Below are positions 37,264 through 46,699 of a DNA stretch of 64,000 nt, piece after piece. Position numbers and translations under genes: made by a program. Origin of the DNA: Gavia stellata (taxonomy: Eukaryota; Chordata; Aves; Gaviiformes; Gaviidae); assembly GCF_030936135.1 (NCBI RefSeq), contig NC_082600.1, positions 4,526,001 to 4,590,000 of the forward strand. Reading direction: 5' to 3'. Numbering within the stretch: position 1 is the first letter of the stretch; each line of letters starts with the position of its first letter. The notes below the pieces were generated by a model, which had not been told where the DNA came from, did not search any database, and saw nothing but the letters and a program-made list of their open reading frames with translations.

Positions 37264-37486
37264 TTTACCTTTAAAATAATGACTCATTTTATTTTTCTTT
37301 TAATATGTAGTTATAAATATATTTTGTCAAAATATATGATCATTATTGTCAAAAACATTTGCACATAAAGTCATAAATAAGGTCAAGGTGAACGTTTAGT
37401 TTAGAGAAGAGTCCAGCTATAGCAAGCAGTTCTGGGGTGGGACGGGAGGGAGAGAGAAGGGGAGGAGAGGGCGGCGGGGAAGGGGG
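37264..37486 (-). other. BMP4: BMP4 3' UTR
   Basis: This is a short 3' UTR of about 220 bases after the TGA. The distal half (37264-37400) is AT-rich and closely resembles the end of the mammalian BMP4 3' UTR as I remember it, including gtgcaaatgttt, gatcatatattttgac and tgagtcattattttaaagg on the sense strand. It contains a TTATTTATG AU-rich motif (sense strand, about 37370-37380), a type of element linked to mRNA instability. The proximal half is C-rich on the sense strand. The 3' end is estimated from the poly(A) signal. Confidence 0.8.
37288..37293 (-). terminator. BMP4 poly(A) signal AATAAA
   Basis: The minus strand reads gaaaaATAAAatgag around a perfect AATAAA at 37293-37288. A GT-rich stretch (tttgtgtctcgcc, sense, about 37262-37248) follows at the expected distance for a downstream element. 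This predicts cleavage near 37265-37272. Confidence 0.85.
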
Positions 37487-38328
37487 TCAGCGGCACCCGC
37501 ACCCCTCCACCACCATCTCCTGGTAGTTTTTCAGGACCACTTTGTCATACTCATCCAGGTAGAGCATGGAGATGGCGCTTAGCTCCGTGGGCACGCAGCA
37601 GGCCTTGGGGATGCTGGAGTTCACGGAGTTCACCAGCGTCTGCACGATGGCGTGGTTCGTGGAGTTGAGGTGGTCGGCCAGAGGGAAGGGGCAGTCCCCG
37701 TGGCAGTAAAACGCCTGGTACCCCGGGGGTGCCACGATCCAGTCGTTCCAGCCCACGTCGCTGAAATCCACATAGAGCGCATGGCGGCGGCAGTTTTTTT
37801 TGTTCTTGCGGGAACGCTGGTGCTTGGGGCTCCGGCGGGCTCTGCGGGTCAGCGCGTGGCCTCGCCCGTCGTGCCCAAAAGTGACCAGGAGCGGCCTGAG
37901 CTGAGCCCAGTCCCCGCGCCCTTGAGGTAAAGATCGGCTAATCCTGACGTGTTTGCCCTGATGAGTCTGTGCGTGGTGGAGGTGGGTCACCTCGATCACC
38001 AGCCCGTGGTTCGGCTGCTTGTCCTTGGTCCACCGGATCACGGCCGGGCTCACATCAAAGGTCTCCCAGCGCGTCACATTGTGGTGCACCAGACGTGTGT
38101 CCAACAGGCGCGTAATGGCCTGAGCGCGCTCCGACAGCGGCTTCATCACTTCGTAAATGTTTATCCGGTGGAAGCCCCTCTCCCACGCCGTGCTCGGCTC
38201 CTCCACCTGCTCCCGGTACAGCCGCAGCTCCGCCGAGGAGATCACCTCGTTTTCCGGCACGCTGCTGAGGTTGAAGACGAAGCGGATCCGGGGTGCCTCG
38301 CTGGGACCTGGGACGCTCTCCAGGTGCT
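37487..38328 (-). CDS. BMP4: BMP4 last coding exon: prodomain core, cleavage sites and mature ligand
   Basis: This exon encodes residues 124 (part) to 403. The acceptor is ctcccctccag|agcacctgg, with AG at 38330-38329. The prodomain body includes NLSS (sequon N143), the [13 protein letters not shown] motif, [16 protein letters not shown] (sequon N207) and [14 protein letters not shown]. The convertase sites are RISR (252-255) and RRARR (285-289). The mature region starts [17 protein letters not shown], a basic heparan-sulfate-binding tail, followed by the invariant [19 protein letters not shown] block, sequon NST at mature 56, and the C-terminal knot. The stop is TGA at 37489-37487. An RGD tripeptide sits at 261-263, where I remember the human protein having an SGN-like sequence. 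Confidence 0.96.
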
Positions 38329-39682
38329 CTGGAGGGGAGCAGGGTGGGGGGGGAAGCAGTACAAAAAGCAAACAGGAGCACGTCAGCCTCGGGGCAGCCA
38401 GCCACAGCACGCACCCCCCGGCACAGCCACAGCACGCACCCACGCTTCACCTGCCCAGCAGCCACCGGCACCTCTCCACTCCCCCACGCATCCCTCCTGG
38501 CCGGACCCGGAGCAGCTCCTGCTCTGGTGCCGCTCGCTCGCCCTCTGCATGCCTGTGCCCGGACCGGGTCACCCTGTCCCGTCTCACTTCCCGTTTTGGG
38601 GAGTCTTTTCCCCTTTCGCTTTCCGCCCCCAATCTCTCCAAAATCATCTCCCCGGCGAGGTGCGGCGCCACGGAGCACAGAGGTGCCTTGTTACGGGGCA
38701 CAGGGGGCAGGGGGAGAAAGAGAAGCAAATTCCAACGCAGTAATGATGCGGCTGGATTAATAATTCAGATTTACTTTGGAAAAGAAACATCCGCTAGGAA
38801 ACATTTGGATCAGATTACAAGGGCCTATTGAATAAACCTTATAAACACACAGCTGTAAGTATTAAATTCGAGTAGGGGTTTTTTTGGATTTTTTTTTTTC
38901 CTTACGAGCAAAACCAGGCAGCAATCGCTTTGATAGTTCAAAAGAAACACACCAGGGGCGAGATCCCGCCCTCACTTTACTCCCGCATCCGATCCAGAGC
39001 CATTAAATCCACACGAGCCCAGGGAGTGACCCCGAGGCAGAGGCACCAAAGGAAACCCGCTGTTGTCAACAGAAGCAAAAGCACCTCAAAATATGGTCAA
39101 GCTCGGGTTAAGCACAGGATGCTGGAAAAAAAAAAAAAAAAACACAGAGCAGCACGCCTGTCACCCACACGCAGCAGGCTTGGGGGGGTGGTTTTCCTCC
39201 CATAAATTTAGTGCCGGGCATGTCCTGCTTCTAAATGCATTTGTGAGCTTCCAAACGCAAGGAAATCCCGATCGCTACCGGGGCTGGGAATTTACCTCCT
39301 CCCATCACTGACCTTCATGGTGGAAACTCCTCACGGTGTTTGCCCGGCTGGTCGATCGCTCAGGGTACTGCAGGCTAATTTCCTGGAGGCTTTCCTCCTC
39401 TTCTCCAGACTGGAGTCGATAGAGATCCAGCATGTAACTAGGAATGACGGCTGACTTGCTGGGCTGAGGCCGCCTTCGCAGCCCAAACATCTGCAGCAGA
39501 GTTGTTTCGAAACCCCGCAAGAGTTCATGGCTTTGGGCAGAGCGGCGTCCGGATCCGGCTTGTCCCTGAAGCTCTGCGACTTTCTTCCTGCCGGTCTCGG
39601 GTATCAGGCTAGCATGGTTTGTACCTCCCAGCAGGACTTGGCATAGTAGGATGACCATCAGCATTCGGTTACCAGGAATCAT
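37487..39682 (-). CDS. BMP4: Bone morphogenetic protein 4 (BMP4), join of 39682-39313 and 38328-37487
   Basis: BMP4 is a secreted TGF-beta superfamily ligand. Family knowledge: it is made as a pre-proprotein, dimerises, is cut by furin-type convertases and signals through type I/II BMP receptors to SMAD1/5/8, patterning mesoderm, limb, neural tube and craniofacial tissue. The two coding exons (370 + 842 nt) splice GT..AG in frame (phase 1, the split codon giving Glu124) to 403 residues plus stop; the human protein has 408. Visible in order: hydrophobic signal peptide (about residues 1-20), TGF-beta prodomain (to 289) with sequons at N143 and N207, S2 convertase site RISR (252-255), S1 site RRARR (285-289), and a 114-residue mature ligand (290-403) with seven cysteines at mature positions 14, 43, 47, 78, 79, 111 and 113. 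Those are the cystine-knot positions, Cys78 being the interchain one. The C-terminus is GCGCR. BMP4 rather than BMP2 is indicated by prodomain motifs and by [12 protein letters not shown] and SVNSSIPK. The start ATG at 39682 begins [10 protein letters not shown], the conserved BMP4 N-terminus, with A at -3. Confidence 0.97.
38329..39312 (-). other. BMP4 intron between the two coding exons (984 bp)
   Basis: The intron is bounded by the donor gtcagtg at 39312 and the acceptor ...ctgctcccctccag ending at 38329. It is phase 1. The 3' end has a good C/T-rich tract (ctcccccccccaccctgctcccctccag on the sense strand, G-rich on the plus strand around 38331-38358). The length is close to the roughly 1-kb intron I remember at this position in other vertebrates. 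No repeat or alternative exon is recognisable. Homopolymer A runs occur near 39126-39141, and a T run near 38880-38900. Confidence 0.9.
39313..39682 (-). CDS. BMP4: BMP4 first coding exon: signal peptide and N-terminal prodomain
   Basis: This exon encodes residues 1-123 plus one base of codon 124. The hydrophobic run [14 protein letters not shown] (7-20) is the signal peptide. The prodomain start carries [16 protein letters not shown] and the conserved [17 protein letters not shown] segment, which corresponds to the latency-type alpha-helical region of BMP propeptides. The exon ends ...SFHHE at the donor gaag|gtcagtg (GT at 39312-39311). The 3' splice site before it reads ccccag|agacacc immediately 5' of the ATG, so only seven bases of 5' UTR lie in this exon. 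The exon boundary in the HHE-E-HLE context matches the vertebrate BMP4 structure as I remember it. Confidence 0.95.
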
Positions 39683-40214
39683 GGTGTCTCTGGGGTGTAA
39701 AAAACGCAACAACAAACAAGAAGGAAAGTCAGGATGAGAAGCAAGCCCCCCTCCTCCTCCTCTTCCGAATAAACTTAAAAATAATAATAACAACAACAAA
39801 TGGCAAAACGACTGCAGAAGCAGCCCCGAGCGGCAGCAGGCGCGCCCCGGCGGGCAGGGCAGGGATTAGCCGCTCGCCCCAGGCTGCCCGCCGCCCGGCA
39901 GCCCCCACGGGCAGGCGGGTCTCCGGCGCATCCCGGCCCCGCTCGCCCCGCCGGGCCGGGCCGGGCCGGGCCGGGGCGAAGCTGCGGCGGGGCCCCGGCG
40001 CCCGGCGGGGAAGGGGCGCCCGGCTCGGCGGGCCGCGGGTTCGCGTCCCGGCGCCGGGAGCGGGGGGGGGGGGGGACACGGGGAGAAGAACGAAATCAAG
40101 CCGAAAAAAATCTAAAATCAAGGACCGTAACGAAAACCAAAAGTAAAGAGCGAAGCCGAGGAAGAAGAGGGCTGTACTCACTGACAGCAAGCAAGGCATA
40201 TCAGCACAGTCCAT
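39669..40214 (-). other. Predicted 17-codon upstream ORF overlapping the BMP4 start codon
   Basis: If the predicted 5' exon is spliced as described, the ATG at 40214 opens a 17-residue frame (11 codons in the first exon, then AGA CAC CAT GAT TCC TGG TAA in the next). Its stop codon at 39671-39669 lies beyond the BMP4 ATG (39682) and in a different frame. The upstream ATG has A at -3 and G at +4, an optimal context. The BMP4 ATG has A at -3 but A at +4. Such an arrangement normally lowers translation of the main frame. This depends on the splice prediction and on the transcription start lying upstream of 40214. Confidence 0.45.
39690..40181 (-). other. Predicted first intron of BMP4 in the 5' UTR (492 bp)
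   Basis: The intron is bounded by the donor gtgagt at 40181 and the acceptor ttacaccccag ending at 39690. It is extremely GC- and CpG-rich in the middle (39840-40080), with tandem GGGCC-type units near 39950-39975 and a G run at 40062-40075. The purine-rich stretch at 40080-40170 lies just downstream of the donor in the sense direction. Part of this intron may act as promoter or as an alternative first exon. This could not be decided from sequence. Confidence 0.5.
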
Positions 40215-40300
40215 GATTCTGGAGAGCCAGCCCGGACCCAGCGCGCCGAAAGCCTCGGGGCAGCGGCTGCCGAGCGCCTCCCGCGATCGCCGCCCGGGCG
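40182..40300 (-). other. BMP4: Predicted BMP4 5' non-coding exon (3' end at 40182; 5' end not determined)
   Basis: On the minus strand the CpG island holds a consensus splice donor, ctgtca|gtgagtac (GT at 40181-40180). It would splice across 492 bp to the acceptor at 39690, seven bases before the BMP4 ATG. BMP4 genes I know of have one or more non-coding first exons at this place. The transcription start cannot be fixed from the sequence; the outer coordinate is a rough guess. The exon carries two ATGs in one frame (40214 and 40199) that open a short upstream ORF. An alternative is that the real first exon uses another donor or a start inside the intron. Confidence 0.55.
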
Positions 40301-40840
40301 CAGTGCGGCCGCCGCCGCCGCCGGCCCCGGTTTTCTCCCGGCCCCGCAGTCACGTGGAGCCGCGCACCCCGCCAGCCCGGCCCGGCCCGGCCCGCCGCCC
40401 CCGGCCCGCCCCCGCCCGGCCCGGCCCCGCGGGGGACGGCCCGGCCCGCCCCGCCGCCCGCGCCAGGCTCCCGGCCCGCGGCGCCCGCCGCCCCGGGGGG
40501 GTGGAGGGGCGGCCGGCGGAGGGGCCGCGCCCGGGGGTCGGACCCCGCCGGTGCTGGGGCTGAGCTGCGGCGGGGCGGCGGGCGCGGGACGGGCGTAGCG
40601 CGGTGCCCCGGGGGGCTCCCCCCCGCTCCGCTCAGGTGCATCCCCGGGGGACTGGCACGACCCGAGGCGCGGGGCCCCCTCCTGCCCCTCTCTCTCTCGG
40701 CACGGCCGCGGGGTCCGCCGGCGTGGGTGCCCCCGGGGCGCCCGCGGCACCGCCCGGCCCCCGCCGAGCACGCCGGGCCAGGGGAGCGGGCGCGGGGCGG
40801 CTGCTGTGCGGGCACGGTGGACCCGCCGAGAGGCCGGTAC

Positions 40841-40874
40841 GGGAAGGGAAACTCGGGAAGGGAAACTCGGGAAG
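40841..40874. repeat. 14-bp tandem repeat (about 2.4 copies) in the CpG island
   Basis: The unit gggaagggaaactc is repeated twice perfectly and followed by a partial third copy. It lies 600-700 bp upstream of the predicted first exon of BMP4. It could be a local slippage product or a multimerised binding site. Confidence 0.8.
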
Positions 40875-41100
40875 CGCCTCTCCCCTGACGAGGAGGGAGG
40901 GAGCGCTTGGGAATGAGAAGCAGCTGCACGGAGAAAGGGACCTGGTTCCTCCCATGCTCGCACCACCCACCGCCCGCCGGGCCCCGCGGGGCCGCGCTGC
41001 TGGAAACCCCTACGCGCTCCCGGGGGCTGGGAGCCCGCTGCCAGGCCCGTGGATTAGCCCCGCTCCCTGCCCTGGGTTCCCACCCGCCCTCCGGATTTTC

Positions 41101-44100
41101 TCATCCTTCTCCTCCCCCTTCCCTCCCTGGCTGCCAGAATAACTCGCTCCCCGCTTCCCGCCAGGCCAGGTTCCCGGACCCCCACCTGGATGTGAAGCCT
41201 TCCCAAGCCAGCACGGACTGTGTACGGCCACAACTGGCCGCCCCAGAGGGGTACGAACAGGCGTCTTCTGGAGGGAGGGTGCTCCCTGCCCTGCAGCTCA
41301 ACCCCAGCGTTGCCCTGGGCCAGCTTTGGGGTTGAGACTAAGAGCCAGGCTTCCCAGGGCTTGAGGCTGTTCCCAGGTGGGGTTTGGGCACAGACTGGTC
41401 TGCCACTAGCACACATCAACGGGGCGTACTGGGGGTGATGCACGAAGACGGTGTGGAGAAGGCAGCTCCTGGGAAAGACCCCCTAATGAAGAGCGATGGG
41501 TGCCGCCTACTTTGGAGAGACGGAGTAGACTGAACGACCCCATGATTAATACAGCAAACTCCACCAGGGCGTTAAAATACTGTCCCTTTGCCCTGCTGGG
41601 GTATCCCTTTGTGTTGGGTAAGCTGTCATCCACGGAGAGAAATGTTAGTTAATTTATGAGACCAAAAGATGCGGTCATGGAGTGGCCATGGGAACTCCTA
41701 AGTTCATCGATTAACCACAACCAAAAGCCAGCTCAGAAACGATGACTGTAAACCAGCATGATCCCACAAACCACCAGGCCGCTGTGCCCAAGCGTACAGC
41801 AAGCCCAGGGCAGCGCGGTCGGCTTCCTTACAGCCCTGCCCCAAAACTCGCACACGATCAGATACGACTTCTTTTAGCACTTCCCTTCTTTTTAGTTCAG
41901 ACCTGACCCGTGCATTAGAAAAGCCCGGGGATGTCACTGAAAGGACACGCACAGATAAAAGGCAGTGCTGACACTGTAATATCTCTGAGTTATTCCTATA
42001 CCACTCTGAGTTTAAAAGAAACATCTGTTAGCAAGGTATTTGGACTATGAATCCATCAAAATTTGTGAAATATTGCTATCGCCATTTCAAATGTATCACA
42101 CTGTGTGTTATTCTTAACAAGGAAAAACAATTTTTGGAGTAGCTGCTGTGCAACTTTTTAAAGTTAAATAACATTTTCATTGAAAATACTCCAGTCTATA
42201 AACAAAGTTTACGCAAGGGCCTGTATAGCACTGCTCTTAAAACAGACCTCTGGATTTGGAAAAGCAACTCGCTCCCGCTTTGTGGGAGCAGCAGCGATAC
42301 GTTACGCTCTTTGTCTGAAGACCTCACTCGGATTTTGTTAGGATCAGAGAGCGGCCGTGTTTGAAATGTTTGTCACTGAGGAATTCAGTCCCACGGCATC
42401 CAGTGCCTGCTCTCGTAAGCCGTCCCGTTAAACCGAGATCCAAAAAGTTGCTTATGTAATGCTGGTTAACCATGCCTCTGTGCAAGGAGGTGGCCAGCTG
42501 GGGACAGAAAGCCGGTGGAGAGCAGTGTGGTTTAGGCTCTTGTAGGAGGCAATAGTGTATTTGAGCAGCTTATTGGTTACTAAGAAGTGTTAGTCATGGG
42601 GAAAGCTGTAGTATTTATTCCGTAAAATGTAAATACATAACCCAAACCACAAAGGAATAACCATGGATGGAAACAGTGTAGCATTTACTGAGGGAGCTGA
42701 AATGCATGTCTACAGAAGCTGTATTTCCTTAGCCCCATAGAGAGTAATTCACCTTGAACGTAGCTTCTGCTCCAGCCCGTGGAGTTACACATAGGCTGAA
42801 TTCGGTCCAGGCGTGCTAAACAACCGAGTGTGTTATATATTCCAACCAAAAAAGCGAATGCCAAAATGGAGCTAAAAATACAAATGTGGAAGGTTTGAAA
42901 AGCAAACACGGCTTAATTCAGCAGTAGATACAACATTGTGCGTTATAAAGGTCCAGCACATCAAAAATAGAGAACATTATGTCTGTGCTCAACGCAAGAC
43001 ACGCCTCCCCCAGCATCACATCTCGCGTGGGTGAGAGGGGGAATTAGTGTTGTTCTTGCCTGTGATCCAGTCCCAGCCATATGCGGGGTTCTGCTGCCAA
43101 GTTTTTTCCTCTCTGACTCCCGTGAAAAACCTTCTGGCGATCTCTGCACCTGGGCAGCAAGACCATTGGCCTCCTCTGGAAGCTAAGCACCAGGTCAGTG
43201 GGGACCTCACCCTGCAAAGAACGGCCAGACAAAGGGGTGATTGGTGTGTGTACAGACCTTGACTGTGACAGAAGACTCGTTTTGTCGGTGGCAGCAAGAA
43301 GCCCAGGAGCTGGCAGGTCTCCTGGAGTCCAGCTCTGCTTGCGGAGGTCACTAGCCGAGGGGCAATTTTTTGCTCTCTTTTGTTTCAACCTGGTAATCGT
43401 GGATTTGCCCAGACGAGTTCCTGATAAAATCCCTGGCAGGGATTTGACCCGTTTCCAGGTTTCGTGTGCTCAGGACCTACCAGCGGGCTCTGCAGGTCGA
43501 TGTTCAGCACCTCTAGAAATTAGGCCAGCTCTGTTTACAGGGCAAACTTTTCCCCTAATGGCAGCATTTCAGGAGATGCCTCTGGACTCGGGCAGAGAGA
43601 GATCTTCCCAAACCAGTTCTTGCATCCTCTTGTTATTTTTAGAACAGCTGCACCTTTTGGGCTCCAAAGTTTGCAAACAACCCGCCTTAGGAAAAAAACC
43701 CGTCTCACCAGATTTGTGCTTGAGCAGAAACAAGCCTAAAACCATAAATAAATAAATAAAGTCATATGTCAGAGACGTTTTAATGACATGAATTACAGGA
43801 AGAGATGCCCATAAGTGTGCTAAGATCAATTCCCTCCTACCCTTCCCTTTCAACAGCCTAAGCTTGTCAATTAAACCAAAGAGAACTGAGCAAACAACTC
43901 CAAGGGATTACATTTTCCAAAGTAGCTCTTCACTAAAGAGCCAGACTGCAACCGGTGAAAACAAGTGCAGCTGCTTGAATGGCGAAAGGAACATTTTTTA
44001 CAACCACTCTGAGATTTTCATGATTTCTCTGAACGCTTCAGAACTGGCCTGTTCTACCAGAATCTTCTACCTTCTCTTGAATAAAGAAATTCATACTTCT

Positions 44101-46569
44101 CCTGAAACACAGGACCGGGCCCAGCTTGGACTTTAGTTCTGCTTTACATTAAAGTGTCTCTGCTGAGGTGTCAGGACCACGTCTAGAAGCACTCCTGAGC
44201 TAAGAAGAGAATCAGGTTCAGGACTGCTGTTTCATTCCAAACAGTTTTTTTTTTTTCTACAAATACGTACAAAACCACTGTGTGGGAACATTAAAAAAAT
44301 GCAGTTATAAAAAGGCAGCCTCTGGTAATCAGATACACAGCAGCTGAAACAGTAGGATTGTCTGCTCTTTTCTATTTTTAAGTTTTTAAGGATGGTTTTT
44401 ATTGTTTTGTTAATGCTATTAAAAGGTTGACTGTCCCACGCAGGGAGAATCTTCAGTTGCTTTTACTTGACTCATTCGCTTTGTCACTTTTCAAAGATCC
44501 CCAAGACTGAGCAAGCCTAGAAATGTCACCCCTTGCTTTTCATACCTACCTTGTCCGTCTTCTACTGTGAGAGCGTAAGTTGTCTGCTGCTAAATACTGT
44601 TTCTTAAGAGATCCTTGTGCAGTGCGTCAAAACTAGGAGGCCTGGCTCTTAGGGAAGTGCTTCAGCAACACAACTGATAAAATAAAGGTAGAGCCATTTT
44701 AATGGTCTGTTATTAAAATTCTCCTGATCTGTGTTAGAAACACTTCATTAAGCCATCTGTTGGAAAATCAGCTACACATCGATGGGTTTCCTTGATACAA
44801 GAAGAATATGCACTGATCTCAGGCAGCTTTTGGAAAGAAATGTTGCCTTTAGCACACATTTGCTTCCACACTGTATTACTCCCCACTCAATCAAAGCCTC
44901 ATCCCTGAGAAGCAAGAAGGACCTCCAGAAGATGAAGAACTCATTCCCCCTGCTCTGAAATTGTAGCTGGTACTAATAAAGACCATCATTCTTCTAACGA
45001 ACGCCATACGGCCATATGGCTATCTAAGATAAGCAGATTCATTTTGGTTCTGTTGAGTCACGAATACTTTTTGAGAATACCACAAGCGTTGGCAGCTCCC
45101 TTAGCGTACATACCACTTCAGTGTGTCTCCAGCACTGATACGCGGCTTTGTCTGAGTTCGGCTGCGACTCTGATGTTTCAAATGCTTTGCTCTTCCTCAC
45201 TGTCTAGCAACGCTGCCAAATCTACCATTCCACACAACCACATGGCACCTCCGGGGTGCCGACATTTGTCTTTGTCCTTTAATTGTATCTTGAGATCTGC
45301 TATCATCAGAAGCTTTAATTATTTCAAACACTAGTACAAGGCGTAAATAAGCAGAGCAGGACAACTGCTGCAAAAATAGTTCACACCAGCTCTATTTGAT
45401 TTTCAGCAATAGCAAAGGACTTTACTGGTAGGCGTTATCACAACTGCTGGGAAATGTCAGCACATTGCTGAATTTTGAGTTCGTTAACGTGAGCATCCTC
45501 ACCTGAAAGCAGAGAGGAAGGATCCTCTTAGGGATTCCCAGCTGGGAAACACGGACGTGCCCTGTGGCCTCCATCTCCAGCAATAATAAACTGGTGGGGC
45601 TCATTTGTACCAGTTGCCTGGTGACAAATAATCATCAGACCAAGGATCATTCTTAGAAAGTGCTCACTGAATAACCTTACACAATGAACGTGTTTGAACA
45701 GAGCGTGAGCTTCCCACAGACCCATGACAAGAAAGAGATTGCTTCCAAGGGAAAGGCTCCTTCTCCGCATACATACATATGAGGCTGCAGGTTGTACGGG
45801 CTTTGGAGGTATTCCTTGTCAAGTCGCTGTCCTACTTCTCACTCAGTGTCATATGTACTTTTATAAACATGTATGTATATATAAATGTGTGTACACACAA
45901 ACACACACAGACACACATGTATCCGTCACGTTCAGCTAAAACATACTAAGAGCAGCATGTTCCCAACCAAGGCGGGACCTTGATGGCTTATTCTAGTACA
46001 AAACAATCCATGTTAGTGCAGCAGCTTTGGCAGGACAACCCAGTTCACTGCAAATATCCTACAGGTTTAATCCTTATGAAAGGGGTAATGCCCTGTACAG
46101 CAGAAGGAAGGAGCTAAAAGAACCTGCAGTCTTTCCTGACAAACCTTTTAGCAGGACCTACTTCACTACAATGCAGCAGGGCTCTCTGTTTTATTATTGA
46201 TAAAGCAAGCTAACGAGTGAGGCGTTAGCTGGGTTTATTTTCAAGGTAGAGACATTCTTACTTACTGTTACCTGCTCTGCTCCGTTCTGGGGCAACAAAA
46301 GAATGCTCGTAAGCAGAATCAAAGCCCAACTCCTCTCTCAAACAACTACTACCCAAAAGCACCTGAGCAGGGGCACTGTTTTGTGTCAACAGCAGTGAAA
46401 CCTGATTTCATTTTTGGCTCTTTTCTACATAAGCAATTATCTATTTTCCCCTTCACTGCTTCCATCATACACAGACACTGACTCAGCAGCCTAAAGGAAG
46501 CCTTTAGCGACCCGGGAAGTTCAAAGGCGATAGGTTTGGTGCAGTGCTGCAAGTGCTGGGATGCCTAAA
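41101..46569. other. Intergenic upstream of BMP4
   Basis: GC content falls off quickly after 41.4 kb. 42000-42960 and 43740-44760 are AT-rich, repeat-poor and without coding potential. A short 5S-rRNA-like match at 43178-43188 was rejected. No second gene is seen upstream. Confidence 0.45.
45860..45920. repeat. Degenerate (TG)n/(CA)n and TA simple repeat
   Basis: tataaacatgtatgtatatataaatgtgtgtacacacaaacacacacagacacac: a mixed alternating purine-pyrimidine tract. Confidence 0.8.
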
Positions 46570-46680
46570 GGAAGGTTGGCCTAATGATAAAGCAGTTGAT
46601 TTGGACTTCAGAAGATCTAGGTTCAGCTTTGTGCTTCTGTGACACTGGCTGAATCACCAGGAACCTACTTTATCCAAGTG
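46570..46680 (+). mobile_element. Ancient tRNA-derived CORE-SINE/MIR-like relic
   Basis: The tRNA-like part ggcctaatgataaagcagttgatttggacttcagaagatctaggttcagc matches box A/box B spacing and the MIR head (ggactcaggagacctgggttc). It is followed by a MIR-like core (ttctgtgacactggctgaatcacc, compare tgtgaccttgggcaagtcact). Diverged, and identified by eye. Confidence 0.5.
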
Positions 46681-46682
46681 GC

Positions 46683-46696
46683 TAAGCATATGCTTA
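46683..46696. repeat. 14-bp perfect palindrome TAAGCATATGCTTA
   Basis: A self-complementary palindrome directly 3' of the MIR-like relic. It shares gctaagcatatgcttaac wording with the palindromic element at 52375, so it may be a fragment of the same family. Confidence 0.7.
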
Positions 46697-46699
46697 ACA

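Larger units (their letters stand above)
39790..41100. promoter_or_regulatory. CpG island and TATA-less promoter region of BMP4
   Basis: CpG density and GC content rise sharply over this stretch compared with both flanks. It includes GC-box-like ggcccgccccgccg near 40440-40456, a CACGTG E-box at 40351-40356, CCG and GGCCC tandem runs (39950-39975, 40309-40325, 40376-40392), and no TATA box that I can see on the minus strand. Its position over the predicted non-coding first exon and its start-proximal placement support promoter function. Many overlapping long open frames here are a by-product of GC richness and are not genes. Confidence 0.8.

Noticed and set aside
37949..38831. Plus-strand ORFs of 224-264 codons opposite BMP4
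   Set aside because: These are antisense shadows of the GC-rich BMP4 exon and intron. The minus frame is unambiguously BMP4.
40178..40966. Long ORFs of 240-262 codons on the minus strand over the BMP4 CpG island
   Set aside because: Pro/Arg/Gly/Ala-rich frames overlap in two phases. They follow from extreme GC content in the promoter and first exon, not from coding sequence.
43150..43200. Possible 5S rRNA-like match (ggaagctaagca followed by ccaggtcagt)
   Set aside because: Only about 11 contiguous bases match the 5S internal control region as I remember it. The flanks do not follow 5S sequence, so it is most likely chance.
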